The notes beneath the pieces are model-generated. The model was given only the letters and a program-made list of their open reading frames with translations. It was not told the DNA's origin and made no database searches. Below are positions 1 through 9,295 of a stretch of DNA of 64,000 nucleotides, one piece after another (the stretch's first letter is position 1; every line of letters begins with the position of its first letter). Where the stretch lies: positions 523,001 to 587,000 of the forward strand of contig NZ_CP144212.1 of NCBI RefSeq assembly GCF_041378895.1, given 5' to 3'. The stretch comes from Dechloromonas sp. ZY10 (lineage in GTDB: Bacteria > Pseudomonadota > Gammaproteobacteria > Burkholderiales > Rhodocyclaceae). A program made the position numbers and the translations under genes.

Positions 1-1
1 T

Positions 2-328
2 GACGACCTCTTTGCCAGCTACCGGCGCGGTACCGATTTCATCCAGCAATATGTGTTCCCCGGTGGCATGCTGCCGTCGCCTTCGGCCTTCGGTCGGGCG
101 GCGGTCCGCCAGGGGCTGCGGGTGGGTGGCGAATTTTCCTTCGGGCTGGATTACGCGCGCACGCTGGCGGCCTGGCGGCAGGCTTTCGAGAGCCGGTGGC
201 CGGAAGTTGCCGAGCTGGGGTTCGACGAGCATTTCCGTCGCTTGTGGCGGCTTTATCTGGCTTATTGCGAGGCCGGTTTCCGTGCCGGGAACATCGATGT
301 CGTCCAATTTGAACTGGCGCATCGTTGA
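2..328 (+). CDS. cfa: Cyclopropane-fatty-acyl-phospholipid synthase family protein, 3' end only
   Basis: The window opens inside this gene; the readable frame begins at base 2 and gives the last 108 residues. The C-terminal part has features of the SAM-dependent CFA/mycolic-acid cyclopropane synthase family: FIQQYVFPGGMLPS, then FSFGLDYARTL, and an ending LAYCEAGFRAGNIDVVQFEL. Family members transfer a methyl(ene) group from SAM to unsaturated fatty-acyl chains of membrane phospholipids. It is the first visible gene of a tight plus-strand run with a chalcone-isomerase-like protein, a permease, a lipoprotein, an SDR and a SnoaL-like protein. The N-terminal SAM-binding part lies outside the window, so the exact substrate cannot be judged; a furan- or branched-fatty-acid methyltransferase relative is possible. 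Confidence 0.85.
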   Translation, partial: DDLFASYRRGTDFIQQYVFPGGMLPSPSAFGRAAVRQGLRVGGEFSFGLDYARTLAAWRQAFESRWPEVAELGFDEHFRRLWRLYLAYCEAGFRAGNIDVVQFELAHR

Positions 329-389
329 CCTGGTTGCGCCGGGCGCCCGCCAGCCCGGTGGTCACGGTCAACCGCCGAATCCGGCCAAA

Positions 390-911
390 ATGCCGGTGCT
401 CGACGCAGCCCGACGACGCTACTTGCTGGCGTTCGCAGGCCTGCCTCTGGCCGCCTTTGCCGACCCGGTGCTGGAATCCCCGTGGCCGGGCCTACGCCGT
501 TGGGGGCAGGGCGAATTCAGCCGTTTCGGTTTTCGAATCTACCGGGCCACGTTGTGGGCTGGTGACGACCTGCGGCGGCCACCGCTGGCCTTGCGTCTGG
601 ATTATCACCGGGCGATCCGCAGCAGCCAGATTGTCGATGCCAGCTTGCGCGAGATGCGCACCCTTGGGACCAGCGAAGTTGCGCTGGAACGCTGGGGGGC
701 GCGCCTCGCCGCGTTGCTGCCGGATGTTCGGCCAGGCGATTACATCGTCGGGGTGCACCGCGGTGATGCGGCCTGGTTTGCTCACAACGGCCGTTTTCTT
801 GGCGAAATCGCCGAAGCCGCCTTTGCCGACGCATTCTTTGCCATCTGGCTCGACCCGCGGACCAGCGAACCCGGTTTGCGCCAGGCTTTGCTAGGCTCCG
901 CAGGTGGTTGA
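390..911 (+). CDS. Chalcone-isomerase-like exported protein
   Basis: A protein of 173 residues. The first ~25 residues (MPVLDAARRRYLLAFAGLPL, then AAFADP) look like a signal peptide with a twin-arginine-like start. The body resembles the bacterial chalcone-isomerase-like family: GFRIYRATLWAG, ALRLDYHRAI, EMRTLG, NGRFLGEI, AFFAIWLDPRTSEP, then LRQALLG at the end. Bacterial members are not flavonoid enzymes; the fold is thought to bind fatty acids or related ligands. The open frame reaches upstream through ATG 297, which would overlap cfa by 32 bases and add a non-family leader, so ATG 390 is preferred. It sits between cfa and an MFS permease, so a role in handling modified lipids is inferred. 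Confidence 0.75.
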   Translation: MPVLDAARRRYLLAFAGLPLAAFADPVLESPWPGLRRWGQGEFSRFGFRIYRATLWAGDDLRRPPLALRLDYHRAIRSSQIVDASLREMRTLGTSEVALERWGARLAALLPDVRPGDYIVGVHRGDAAWFAHNGRFLGEIAEAAFADAFFAIWLDPRTSEPGLRQALLGSAGG

Positions 912-912
912 G

Positions 913-2148
913 ATGGAGCGCCGCGAGACCCTGGCTTACGGGCTGCTCGGCTTGCCGCTGGCCTTTGCTGCCCTGCCGCTGTATGTCCATCTGCCGCCGC
1001 TTTATGCCAGTCTCGGCGTCGATCTGGCGTGGTTGGGGGCAATCCTGCTGCTGAGCCGCCTGCTCGATGCCGCAGTTGATCCCTGGCTCGGACGGCTGGC
1101 CGACCGCTGGTCGCGTCCGCGCTTGCTGGCGCTAGCCTTGCCGCTGCTGGCGCTCGGCTTTGCCGGGCTGACCCGGCCCCCGGCCGGGGCTGGCGGGGGG
1201 TGGTTGCTGCTATGGCTGCTGCCCACTTACCTCGGATTTTCTGCGGCGACGCTGGCCTATCAGGCATGGGGCGCAGCGCTCGGGGTTACTCCGGGGCAGC
1301 GTACCCGGTTGACGGCAGCACGCGAAGGCTGGGGGCTGTTAGGGATTTTGCTTGCGGCGGTGTTGCCCGCCTGGTGGCAGGGGCAAGGGGCAGCGATTGC
1401 CGAGTCCTTGCAGCCACTGGGCTGGATGCTGCCCCCTTTGCTGTTGCTGGCAGCATGGCCCTTGTATCGCCTGGGACAGCGGCGGCACGGTAGCTGGCAA
1501 CATCCCGTGCTGCCGCCGGTGAGTGGCAATTGGGCATCCCTGCGTGCCGATCCGGCGATCTGGCGCTTGCTCTCGGTATTTGCGGTCAATGGCCTGGCCT
1601 CGGCCTTGCCGGCCACGCTGTTCCTGTTTTTCGTGGCCGATGTCCTGCAGCGGCCAGCCAGCGGCGGGGCTTTGCTGGGACTCTATTTTCTCGCCGGAGC
1701 CTTGTCGCTGCCGCTCTGGGTTCGCCTGGCCGCCATGCATGGCCGGGTTGCCGCCTGGGCTGCCGGCATGCTGCTGGCGCTGCTCGCCTTTGCCGGCGCA
1801 GTCTGGCTCGGCCCCGGCGATCTGGTGCCTTTTGCCCTGATCTGCCTGGCTTCGGGACTGGCGCTCGGGGCGGATCTGGCCTTGCCTGCGGCACTTCTTG
1901 CCGACTTGAGCGAACGTCTAGGGCAGAGCGGACGTTGCTTCGGGGTGTGGAATCTGGTGGCCAAGCTCAATCTGGCGCTGGCCGCCGGGCTGGCCTTGCC
2001 CTTGCTGGCGGTTGCCGGCTATGTCCCGGGGCAGCCGCAGGGAACGGCGGCGCTGGTCCTGGCCTACGCCGTGTTGCCCTTGCTGTGCAAACTGCTGGCG
2101 CTGGCGTTGTTGTGGCGCTGGCGCCCGATTCTGGAGGAAGTCCGATGA
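913..2148 (+). CDS. MFS permease of the GPH (sugar:cation symporter-like) type
   Basis: About 411 residues, almost entirely hydrophobic, with roughly 12 membrane segments. The stretch RLLDAAVDPWLGRLADRW after the second helix is the GPH/MFS_2 signature (melibiose-carrier-like). The ATG at 913 follows the previous stop after one base; an in-frame GTG at 904 is the alternative start. The gene ends in an ATGA overlap with the next gene, so translation is probably coupled. Given the cfa, lipoprotein and SDR neighbours, the substrate is more likely a lipid or a precursor than a sugar; that is inference, and no residue seen here fixes it. Confidence 0.75.
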   Translation: MERRETLAYGLLGLPLAFAALPLYVHLPPLYASLGVDLAWLGAILLLSRLLDAAVDPWLGRLADRWSRPRLLALALPLLALGFAGLTRPPAGAGGGWLLLWLLPTYLGFSAATLAYQAWGAALGVTPGQRTRLTAAREGWGLLGILLAAVLPAWWQGQGAAIAESLQPLGWMLPPLLLLAAWPLYRLGQRRHGSWQHPVLPPVSGNWASLRADPAIWRLLSVFAVNGLASALPATLFLFFVADVLQRPASGGALLGLYFLAGALSLPLWVRLAAMHGRVAAWAAGMLLALLAFAGAVWLGPGDLVPFALICLASGLALGADLALPAALLADLSERLGQSGRCFGVWNLVAKLNLALAAGLALPLLAVAGYVPGQPQGTAALVLAYAVLPLLCKLLALALLWRWRPILEEVR

Positions 2149-2678
2149 AAAAGACCATCGCCATGCTGGCTTGTCTATGTCTCGGGGCCTGTGCCTCGCC
2201 CGGCGTCGAGCCTTACCGTAGCGAACAGCCTGCGCTCGAATTGCCGCGCTATTTCAACGGCACGCTCGACGGCTGGGGGATGTTCCAGGACCGTTCCGGC
2301 GTGGTCAAAAAGCGCTTTCACGTGGTCATCGAGGCGCGCTGGCAAGGCGAGGTCGGGACGCTCGACGAGCATTTTCGCTGGTCCGACGGTTCGACCTCGC
2401 GCCGGGTATGGACCCTGAGCCGCCAGCCTGACGGCTCGTGGCGGGGCCGCGCCGACGATGTGGTCGGCGAAGCCTTGGGTGAGGTCGCGGGCAATGCGCT
2501 ACGCTGGCGTTACGTGCTGGCGCTGCCGGTTGATGGCCGGGTCTGGGAAGTCGATTTTGACGACTGGATGTTCCTGATTGACGAACGCACCTTGCTTAAC
2601 CGCTCCTTCATGTCCAAGTGGGGCTTCCGCTTGGGCGAGGTCAGCCTCAGCTTCACCCGGCGCGAGGCCGGACAATGA
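2145..2678 (+). CDS. DUF3833-type lipoprotein
   Basis: 177 residues. It begins MKKTIAMLACLCLGAC, a type II signal peptide with the lipobox LGAC (lipidated Cys16), so it is a membrane-anchored periplasmic lipoprotein. The remainder matches my memory of the DUF3833 family: YFNGTLDGWGMFQDRSG, VIEARWQG, TLDEHFRWSDG, DDWMFLIDERTLLNRSFMSK. The biochemical function is unknown. It overlaps the permease by four bases (ATGA) and the SDR gene by four bases (ATGA), which places it firmly in the operon. Related operons in other proteobacteria carry the same DUF3833, SDR and SnoaL series next to cfa. Confidence 0.8.
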   Translation: MKKTIAMLACLCLGACASPGVEPYRSEQPALELPRYFNGTLDGWGMFQDRSGVVKKRFHVVIEARWQGEVGTLDEHFRWSDGSTSRRVWTLSRQPDGSWRGRADDVVGEALGEVAGNALRWRYVLALPVDGRVWEVDFDDWMFLIDERTLLNRSFMSKWGFRLGEVSLSFTRREAGQ

Positions 2679-3436
2679 ATCCCCGGATCGTCGACTGGCG
2701 CGGCCGCCGGGTCTGGCTGCTCGGCGCATCGACTGGAATCGGTGCGGCGCTGGCTCGCGAATTGCACCGGCGCGGTGCCCGGCTGGCCTTGTCGGCCCGC
2801 TCCTCGGCGCAGTTGGCCGAACTGGCGGCGGCCTTGCCTGGCGCCACGGCCTGGCCTTGCGATGCCAGCGACCCGGCGGCGCTGGCAGAGGTCGCCAGCG
2901 GCTTGCAGCGGCAGTGGGGCGAACTCGATCTGGCGGTGTACCTGGCCGGCGATTACCGTCCGATGCGGGTCGCCGACTTCGATGTCGAGCAGGCCTTGCG
3001 CCTGCTCGACATCAACTATGCCGGGGCGTTGCGCTTCACCGCAGCCGTCCTGCCCCGCCTGGCACCGACCGGCGGGATCGCGCTGTTTGCCAGTGTCGCC
3101 GGCTATCGCGCGCTCCCTAAGGCACTAGCTTATGGGCCGGCGAAGGCGGCGCTGATTCATTTTGCCGAGGGCTTGCATCTGGAACTGGCACCGCAGGGGC
3201 GGGGAGTGTGGCTGGTTAACCCCGGGTTTGTGGCGACCCGGCTGACCGCCGGCAACGATTTTCCGATGCCGGCTTTGCTGACTCCGGAACAGGCCGCCTT
3301 GTTCACGGTCGACGGGCTGGCTGGTGGAAAATTCGAAATTGCTTACCCGCAGCGGTTCACGGGCTGGCTGAAACTGCTGCGGCAGTTGCCATATCGCCTG
3401 TATTTTCCGCTGGTGCGCCGTTTGACCGGAGGCTGA
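2675..3436 (+). CDS. Short-chain dehydrogenase/reductase (SDR)
   Basis: 253 residues with a Rossmann fold. The NAD(P)-binding glycine motif GASTGIG is near residue 16, SARSS near 45, and the active-site region has a serine in FASVAGYR followed by YGPAK (the YxxxK pair) about 140-150. NPGFVATRLT follows the active site, as in classical SDRs. The C-terminal end is basic and hydrophobic (LKLLRQLPYRLYFPLVRRL), suggesting membrane association. It starts inside the lipoprotein stop codon and is followed after one base by the SnoaL-like gene. It could reduce or oxidise a lipid intermediate made by the cfa operon; the substrate is not visible. Confidence 0.85.
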   Translation: MNPRIVDWRGRRVWLLGASTGIGAALARELHRRGARLALSARSSAQLAELAAALPGATAWPCDASDPAALAEVASGLQRQWGELDLAVYLAGDYRPMRVADFDVEQALRLLDINYAGALRFTAAVLPRLAPTGGIALFASVAGYRALPKALAYGPAKAALIHFAEGLHLELAPQGRGVWLVNPGFVATRLTAGNDFPMPALLTPEQAALFTVDGLAGGKFEIAYPQRFTGWLKLLRQLPYRLYFPLVRRLTGG

Positions 3437-3437
3437 G

Positions 3438-3863
3438 ATGCAATTCCTGCAGGATTTGATCGATTTTTACGAAACCCTGAGCCCCGAATCGCTGCCGCGC
3501 CTGGCCGAGTTTTATGCCCCAGATGCCCGGTTCAAGGATCCGTTCAACGATGTTCAGGGTTTGCCGGCAATCATCGGCATCTTCCGGCACATGTATGCCC
3601 AGGTCGATGCGCCGCGTTTTCATGTCCTTGAGCGCTTTGTCGGGGACGATCAGGCAATGCTGCTCTGGGAGTTTTCGTGGCAGCCGCGTAGCGCCTGGGG
3701 CGGGGGCGGCCGCTGGTCCTTCCGGGGCTCGACGCATTTGCGCCTGACGGCCGGGCGGGTCAGCGAACATCGCGACTACTGGGATCCGGGCGAGGAACTG
3801 TTACTCAAACTGCCCATTCTGGGCTGTTTGTGGCGCGGGTTCCGTCGCCTACTTGCCGCCTGA
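3438..3863 (+). CDS. SnoaL/NTF2-like protein
   Basis: 141 residues. The start FLQDLIDFYETL, then YAPDARFKDPFNDVQG, matches the nuclear-transport-factor-2/SnoaL fold, in which an early helix and the FxDPF segment line a small-molecule pocket. The family includes isomerases, hydratases and binding proteins, so activity cannot be named. It is the last gene of the run starting at cfa; one base separates it from the SDR stop. The next gene (a hybrid kinase) starts 81 bases later with its own ribosome binding site. No terminator hairpin is obvious in the gap. Confidence 0.75.
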   Translation: MQFLQDLIDFYETLSPESLPRLAEFYAPDARFKDPFNDVQGLPAIIGIFRHMYAQVDAPRFHVLERFVGDDQAMLLWEFSWQPRSAWGGGGRWSFRGSTHLRLTAGRVSEHRDYWDPGEELLLKLPILGCLWRGFRRLLAA

Positions 3864-3944
3864 GTCTGCCTCTGGCAATGGCTTTCGGTAAAATCCTGGG
3901 TGCGGCCAGGGTTTTCCTGCCGCATTCCAGGGAGCAACAACGCG

Positions 3945-6593
3945 ATGCCGCAGGGCCGTCTTCATCTTTCGCTGCGCTGGTTGGTGCCAGTGATCTTCGG
4001 CGTCGGCCTCCTGCTTTCTTACTTGCTGGTGCAGGCCTATCGGGAGCGGACGCTGCAGGCCGAGGCTACTGCCGGCAATCTGGTCGAGGTACTCGAAGCG
4101 CGGCTGGACAGCGCCCTGCGCCGGACCCAGGCGACCCTGGTGGCGCTTGCCGCCGAAGTGCCACTCGCCGCGCTCAGCCGTCAGCAGCAGCCAGCACAGG
4201 CAGCGGCGATGCAGAGGCGACTGGCGGCATTGGCTGCGCATTTTCCAGAAATCACCGGCTTGCGGCTGATCGATCGCGAGGGAAATGTGCTGTATGCCTC
4301 GGAGGGCGAATTCCTCAGCCCCAATGCCTATGTCAGCACTGTCGGGCGCAGCTACTTCGAATCGCTGCGGGCCAATCCGGCAACTCCGATCTTTTTCTCG
4401 GAGGTGGCGATTGGCAAGATCAGCAAGCGGCCGCAATTGTTTGTCGCGGTACCGATCCGCGAGGCAGGCGGGCAGTTTGCCGGGGTTGCTCTGGCACCGC
4501 TCGAACTGGGGCATCTGCAGGCCTTGTTCCGTTCGCTCGATCTCGGCCCCAACGGGGTGGTGACCTGGCGGCGCAGCGACGATGCGCGTCTGGTATTGCG
4601 ACTGCCAGAGCGCCCCAACACCGTTAATCAGGCGGTACATAACAATCCTCTGCATCAGCGGATTGAGGCCGGTGAGTTGCGTGGCTCGATCCGCTTTCAG
4701 GCTGCCATCGACAAACAGGACCGGATTTATGCCTACAAGCGGGTCGGCAGCTACCCCTTTTATGTGGCGGTTGGCCTGGCCGCTGAGGATTTTCTCGCTG
4801 AATGGTGGACTCTGCTGCGGGTGACTGTCGGTGGCAGCCTGCTGGCCTTGTCGTTGCTGGTCGCAGTACTTTGGCGACTGGCGCGTTCCGAGGCGCGCGA
4901 GCAGGTGGCAAACGTCGAGCGCGATGTCAGTGCCCAGCGTTTCCAGCGCCTGCTTGATGCGCTGGGCGAGGGGATTTGCGGTTTGGATCAGGAGGCGCAA
5001 TGCACCTTCTGCAACCCAACTGCCCGGCGGATGCTCGGACTCAGTCCTGATGCGCCGGTGGCGGCGGTGACCTCGCTGCGCTTCTTGGAAATCGACAGTG
5101 GTCGCGAAGTGGTTTTCCGGGAGCGCATCGGCGCCGCATTGCGGGCTGGCGAGGCTTGGCCGGAACAGGAGTTGTGGGTCGAAACCTGCGACGGCCGGCG
5201 CCTGCCGCTGCGGGTCAGGATGTATCCCTTGCGTAGCGATGTCGACGATGGTGGCGGTGTGCTGGTGCTGACCGACATGACCGAGGTTCGCCGAGCCCGC
5301 GAGGTGCAGGCGCATTATCGCGAGGAACTGGAGGCGACCGTGGCGCGGCGCACCGAGGAATTGCAACTGGCCAAGCAGGCCGCCGAGCAGGCGAGTGTGG
5401 CCAAAAGCGCGTTTCTGGCCAACATGAGTCACGAAATCCGTACCCCGCTCAACGCAATTGCCGGGATGGCCCACCTGATCCGGCGCGGTGGCTTGTCGCC
5501 GCAGCAGGAAACACAGCTGACCAAGCTGCAGGCGGCAGGCGAGCACTTGCTCAATATTCTCAATGCAATTCTCGACCTGTCAAAAATTGAGTCGGGAAAA
5601 TTCACCCTAGAACATGCCCCGTTTGCGCTGGCCGACGTTTTTGCCGATATCGAGGGGTTGATGCAGGGGCGGGCCCAAGCCAAGGGGATTGCCCTGCATT
5701 GCCATTTGCCGGGGGCGTTGCCGCTGCAGTTGCTGGGCGACCGCACCCGTTTGCAGCAGGCGCTGCTCAATTTCGTGGTCAATGCGGTGAAGTTCACCGA
5801 GCATGGGGAAGTGGCGCTCGGCGTCAGTTTGCTGGAGCAGACGGCAACCCGGGTCAGGCTGCGTTTCGAGGTCCGCGATACGGGGATCGGTATTGATCCG
5901 GCGGCCTTGCCGCGACTGTTCGGCGCTTTTGAGCAGGCTGACCGGAGTACTTCGCGCAAGTATGGCGGGACCGGGCTGGGTCTGGCGATCGCCCGCAAGT
6001 TGGCCGAATTGATGGGCGGTGAGGTTGGCGTCAGCAGTCGCCCTGGCGAAGGGTCGGTGTTTTGGCTGACGGCGGCTTTCGATCTGCCCTTGCCGTTTGA
6101 AACATTGCTGCCTGTGCCCGAGCCGGCGACTGAAAGCCTGGATGGCTGCCAGCCCGGAGGTGAAATCCTGCTGGTCGAGGATGAGGTGATCAATCGGGAG
6201 ATCGGGTTGTGCTTGCTGGAAGATGCCGGTTTTCGTGTCACGGCAGTTGAGAATGGGCTGCAGGCGGTGGCTTTGGCGGCAGTCCGCCGGTTCGATCTGA
6301 TCCTGATGGATTTGCAGATGCCCGAACTCGATGGCCTCGAAGCGACGGCCAGAATACGCGCCACCGAAGAGGGGCGTCGGGTGCCCATCGTGGCCCTGAC
6401 TGCCAATGCCTTTGCCGAGGACCGGGCCCGTTGCCTGGCCGCCGGGATGGTCGATTTCATCAGCAAGCCTTTTCAGCCGGAAACCCTGTTGAACTGCCTG
6501 CACCGCCATCTGGCGAGTGGCGGCAAGGGGGCTTCAGTGGTCGAGGCGGGCGTTCCAGCGGCTGACGAAGGCAACCACCTCGCTTGCCGGTAG
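3945..6593 (+). CDS. Hybrid sensor histidine kinase (Cache-like sensor, PAS, HisKA, HATPase, REC)
   Basis: 882 residues. Membrane helix near 11-31, an extracytoplasmic sensor of the PDC/Cache type (about 32-285; [11 protein letters not shown] and LFVAVPIRE), second helix near 288-312, PAS about 332-450, coiled coil, H-box SHEIRTPLN with the phospho-accepting His near 496, N-box [10 protein letters not shown] near 610, G-boxes DTGIGID and GTGLGLA, then a receiver domain ([24 protein letters not shown] with Asp about 789; SKPF). ATG 3945 is chosen because it is followed by the expected basic N-terminus and membrane helix; the frame extends upstream to 3900 without similarity. No separate response regulator is adjacent. 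The last 60 bases overlap the opposite-strand GGDEF-EAL gene, suggesting linked evolution with c-di-GMP signalling. Confidence 0.9.
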   Translation: MPQGRLHLSLRWLVPVIFGVGLLLSYLLVQAYRERTLQAEATAGNLVEVLEARLDSALRRTQATLVALAAEVPLAALSRQQQPAQAAAMQRRLAALAAHFPEITGLRLIDREGNVLYASEGEFLSPNAYVSTVGRSYFESLRANPATPIFFSEVAIGKISKRPQLFVAVPIREAGGQFAGVALAPLELGHLQALFRSLDLGPNGVVTWRRSDDARLVLRLPERPNTVNQAVHNNPLHQRIEAGELRGSIRFQAAIDKQDRIYAYKRVGSYPFYVAVGLAAEDFLAEWWTLLRVTVGGSLLALSLLVAVLWRLARSEAREQVANVERDVSAQRFQRLLDALGEGICGLDQEAQCTFCNPTARRMLGLSPDAPVAAVTSLRFLEIDSGREVVFRERIGAALRAGEAWPEQELWVETCDGRRLPLRVRMYPLRSDVDDGGGVLVLTDMTEVRRAREVQAHYREELEATVARRTEELQLAKQAAEQASVAKSAFLANMSHEIRTPLNAIAGMAHLIRRGGLSPQQETQLTKLQAAGEHLLNILNAILDLSKIESGKFTLEHAPFALADVFADIEGLMQGRAQAKGIALHCHLPGALPLQLLGDRTRLQQALLNFVVNAVKFTEHGEVALGVSLLEQTATRVRLRFEVRDTGIGIDPAALPRLFGAFEQADRSTSRKYGGTGLGLAIARKLAELMGGEVGVSSRPGEGSVFWLTAAFDLPLPFETLLPVPEPATESLDGCQPGGEILLVEDEVINREIGLCLLEDAGFRVTAVENGLQAVALAAVRRFDLILMDLQMPELDGLEATARIRATEEGRRVPIVALTANAFAEDRARCLAAGMVDFISKPFQPETLLNCLHRHLASGGKGASVVEAGVPAADEGNHLACR

Positions 6594-8261
6594 CGGCTTG
6601 CTGTAGAGAAAACCTTGCAGTAAATCGCAGCCGATCGAGTGCAGGTAGTCGCGCTGGGCTTCAGTTTCGACCCCTTCGGCCACCAGATCGAGGCCGAGAT
6701 TGTGGCCGAGCACTATGGTTGCGGAGCAAATCGCCGCATCGTTGGTGTCGGACTCGATGTCCTTGACGAAGCTGCGGTCGAGTTTGAGCCGATGGATCGG
6801 CAAATGCTTCAGGTAAGACAGCGATGAGTAACCGGTGCCGAAATCGTCGATGGCCAGTACGATGCCCATGTCCTTGAGTTGCTCGAGGATGCGGATGGTC
6901 GCTTCCGGATTCTGCATCGCCGTACTTTCGGTGATTTCAAGTTCGAGTTCCGAGGCTTCCAGATCGTAGCAGGCCAGGGCGCCACGGATCACCACCGGCA
7001 ATTGTTCGTGCCGTAGTTGCTGGGTTGACAGATTGACTGCCACCCGCAGGTTGCGCAGACCGGCGGCCTTGAAATCGCGCAGTTTGCGGCAGGCCTCCCA
7101 GAAGACCCAGTCGCCGAGCGGTCGGATCAGCCCGGTTTCTTCAGCGATCTGGATGAAAATCGTCGGCGGGATGGCGCCGAGTTCCGGGTGGTCCCAGCGG
7201 GCCAGGGCCTCCAGCCCGGTGATCCGGCCGCTGGCGAGGTCTACTTGCGGCTGGAAGTGCAGGCAGAATTGAGGCGCAATCTGCAGCGTGGTTTCTTCAA
7301 GTGCCGTGCGCAATGCGGTTTCGAAGCGCAGGCGCTCGTGGGCTGCGGCGTTCATGGTCGGGGTAAAGAACTGGAAGTTGTTCCGTCCCTGGGCCTTGGC
7401 GTGGTACATCGCCGAGTCGGCGTGCTTGAGCAGGGTGTCCGGGTCGTTGCCGTCGTTGGGAAAGAGGCAGACGCCGATGCTCGGGGTCGAGTAGAGCAGG
7501 TGGCTTTCCAGTTCGTAGGGCTCGGCTAGCGCTCGCGCCAGCTTGCTGGTGATGGCGGCGACCGACTGGGCGTGCTCGATATCGTGCAGGATCACGACAA
7601 ATTCATCTCCGCCGAGGCGGGCCACCGTGTCGCTGGCCCGGACATGTTCCCGCAGGCGGTCGGCGATGCGGATCAGTAACTGGTCGCCGACATGGTGGCC
7701 GAGTGTGTCGTTGACCTGTTTGAAGTTATCCATGTCGATCAGCATCAGCGCAAACTGGTGGCCGGAGCGACGGGCAGCCGTGAGCACCCGTTCCATTTGT
7801 GCGTCGAGCGAACTGCGGTTGGCCAGCCCGGTCAGCGGGTCGTGGTGCGCCATGTAGTACATGCGCTCGACCGCTTCCTTGCCGCTGCTGATGTCGGAAA
7901 AACTGCCCACGTAGTGGGTGATGGCGCCACCTGTATCGTAAATGGCGGTGACGCTGAGCCATTTGGGGTAGGTCCGGCCGTCCTTGCGGCGGTCCCAGAC
8001 TTCGCCCTGCCAGTGTCCTTCGATGCTCAGGGAACGATACATGGCCTCGTAGGTTTCGCTGGGGGTTTGTCCCGAGGCCAGCATCCGCGGATTGCGTCCG
8101 GCAACCTCTTCCAGTGTGTAGCCGGTCATGCGGACAAATGCCGGATTCACGTCGATGATGTTGCTGTCGGCATCGGCAATCATCACCGCTTCATTGACGC
8201 ATTCGAAGGCGCAGGCGCGTAATGCCTGGAGTGTGACGGGTAATTCCGGCGACTGGGTCAT
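6534..8261 (-). CDS. PAS-GGDEF-EAL cyclic-di-GMP signalling protein
   Basis: 575 residues with no membrane segment. PAS about 10-130 ([21 protein letters not shown]). The GGDEF domain holds an intact GGDEF at 217-221, preceded by [10 protein letters not shown]. The EAL domain begins near 320 with EAL at 351-353, and has [31 protein letters not shown] and QGF, the residues needed for phosphodiesterase activity. Both cyclase and phosphodiesterase sites look intact, so the net activity on c-di-GMP cannot be predicted. The gene runs towards the hybrid kinase and its 3' end overlaps it by 60 bases. Confidence 0.92.
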   Translation of the reverse strand: MTQSPELPVTLQALRACAFECVNEAVMIADADSNIIDVNPAFVRMTGYTLEEVAGRNPRMLASGQTPSETYEAMYRSLSIEGHWQGEVWDRRKDGRTYPKWLSVTAIYDTGGAITHYVGSFSDISSGKEAVERMYYMAHHDPLTGLANRSSLDAQMERVLTAARRSGHQFALMLIDMDNFKQVNDTLGHHVGDQLLIRIADRLREHVRASDTVARLGGDEFVVILHDIEHAQSVAAITSKLARALAEPYELESHLLYSTPSIGVCLFPNDGNDPDTLLKHADSAMYHAKAQGRNNFQFFTPTMNAAAHERLRFETALRTALEETTLQIAPQFCLHFQPQVDLASGRITGLEALARWDHPELGAIPPTIFIQIAEETGLIRPLGDWVFWEACRKLRDFKAAGLRNLRVAVNLSTQQLRHEQLPVVIRGALACYDLEASELELEITESTAMQNPEATIRILEQLKDMGIVLAIDDFGTGYSSLSYLKHLPIHRLKLDRSFVKDIESDTNDAAICSATIVLGHNLGLDLVAEGVETEAQRDYLHSIGCDLLQGFLYSKPLPASEVVAFVSRWNARLDH

Positions 8262-8353
8262 GGCGGGCTGGGAGGGTGACGTGAACCGACTCTACTCCTG
8301 TCATCCTGCCCGTGCCTGGCCGCCACGTCAAATTTACCGGCCGGTCGTTCGCT

Positions 8354-8602
8354 TCAGCCGGTCGGCCGGGGCGAGTCCTGGTGGCGGCGCGAAAAATGGG
8401 CAAAGTCGGCCTGCCGCCGAGCCAGCTCACGGTTGATCCGGCTTTGCTCCTGGCCAAAGGCATCGCGGCTCTGGCGGCTGGCAGCGGCGGCCTCGATGCT
8501 GCGCAGGCAGCGCCAGCGTTCGCCATGGCGGGTGGGAAATAGCCGCATTTCGGATTGCGGGTGATGGACGCGGCAGCAGTAGCAGTATTGCATTTCCGGC
8601 AT
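8354..8602 (-). CDS. Small cysteine-containing conserved-looking protein, function unknown
   Basis: 82 residues starting MPEMQYCYCCRVHHP. CYCC-x-V-HH gives a compact Cys/His cluster near residues 7-14, with another Cys about 32 (WRCLRS), consistent with a metal-binding ribbon. The remainder is charged and probably helical (SRQSRDAFGQEQSRINRELARRQADF). The start is supported by a good ribosome binding site, AGGAG six bases before ATG on the minus strand. I do not recognise a named family. It stands alone between the GGDEF-EAL gene and the Lrp-type regulator. Confidence 0.6.
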   Translation of the reverse strand: MPEMQYCYCCRVHHPQSEMRLFPTRHGERWRCLRSIEAAAASRQSRDAFGQEQSRINRELARRQADFAHFSRRHQDSPRPTG

Positions 8603-8695
8603 GGCGGTCTCCTGTCCAGAAGGGCGGTCTCCGGAGCAGCATGCCGTCCGGAGGTTACCGTGCGATGACAGCTTACTCCGGCTACCCGGTCGGCA

Positions 8696-9172
8696 TCAAG
8701 GGAGGGGCAGGGCCGTCTGGTTGACGACCTGGCGGAGGACGAAGCTGGAGTGCACTCCGGTGACGCCCTTGATCCGGGTAATCCTCTTGAGTAGGAGTTC
8801 GTGATAGGCATCCATGTCGCGGACTACCACCTTGAGCAGGTAGTCGGATTGCTGGCCGGTGATCAGCAGGCATTCGAGGACTTCGGGAATGGTGCTGATT
8901 TCCGACTCGAAATGATCAAAGCGTTCGGGAGTGTGGCGATCCATCGAGATGCCGATCAGCGCCATCAGGGTCAAGCCCAGCTTGCGGGCATCGACCAGGG
9001 CGCGATAACCGGCAATGTAGCCGCTGGCTTCGAGGGCCTTGACCCGACGCAGGCACGGCGATTGGGACAGCCCGATCTGCTCGGCGAGTTCCTGGTTGCT
9101 GAGACGCCCGTCCCGTTGCAGGAGCTGGAGAATTTGCCGGTCGTAACGGTCTAGAGGTTGAATATTGCTCAT
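8696..9172 (-). CDS. Lrp/AsnC-family transcriptional regulator
   Basis: 158 residues. The N-terminal helix-turn-helix (LDRYDRQILQLLQRDGRLSNQELAEQIGLSQSP-CLRRVKALE, residues 7-50) is the Lrp/AsnC signature, and the C-terminal half is the RAM ligand-binding domain (VLECLLITGQQSDYLLKVVVRDM). Such proteins sense amino acids, often leucine. It is divergent from leuA across a 123-base AT-rich gap, so control of leucine synthesis and of itself is a reasonable inference, although Lrp homologues also regulate distant genes. Confidence 0.92.
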   Translation of the reverse strand: MSNIQPLDRYDRQILQLLQRDGRLSNQELAEQIGLSQSPCLRRVKALEASGYIAGYRALVDARKLGLTLMALIGISMDRHTPERFDHFESEISTIPEVLECLLITGQQSDYLLKVVVRDMDAYHELLLKRITRIKGVTGVHSSFVLRQVVNQTALPLP

Positions 9173-9295
9173 CTTGTTTATTTGGTGGAAATTTGTTGCT
9201 AATTATTTTGCTTTTTGGGTTGAAAACGCAAGCAAATGGCGGTTGCTCGTCATTAGAATTCACTCCATCGCAAATTTTTAGTTCAGGAGCCCAAG
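9173..9295. promoter_or_regulatory. Divergent Lrp/leuA control region
   Basis: This gap is clearly more AT-rich than the flanking genes (runs such as TTGCTAATTATTTTGC) and must hold the promoters of the divergent Lrp-type gene and leuA. Lrp proteins favour bendable AT-rich DNA, which fits. I see no clean -35/-10 pair with correct spacing, so individual promoters are not called. Confidence 0.5.
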
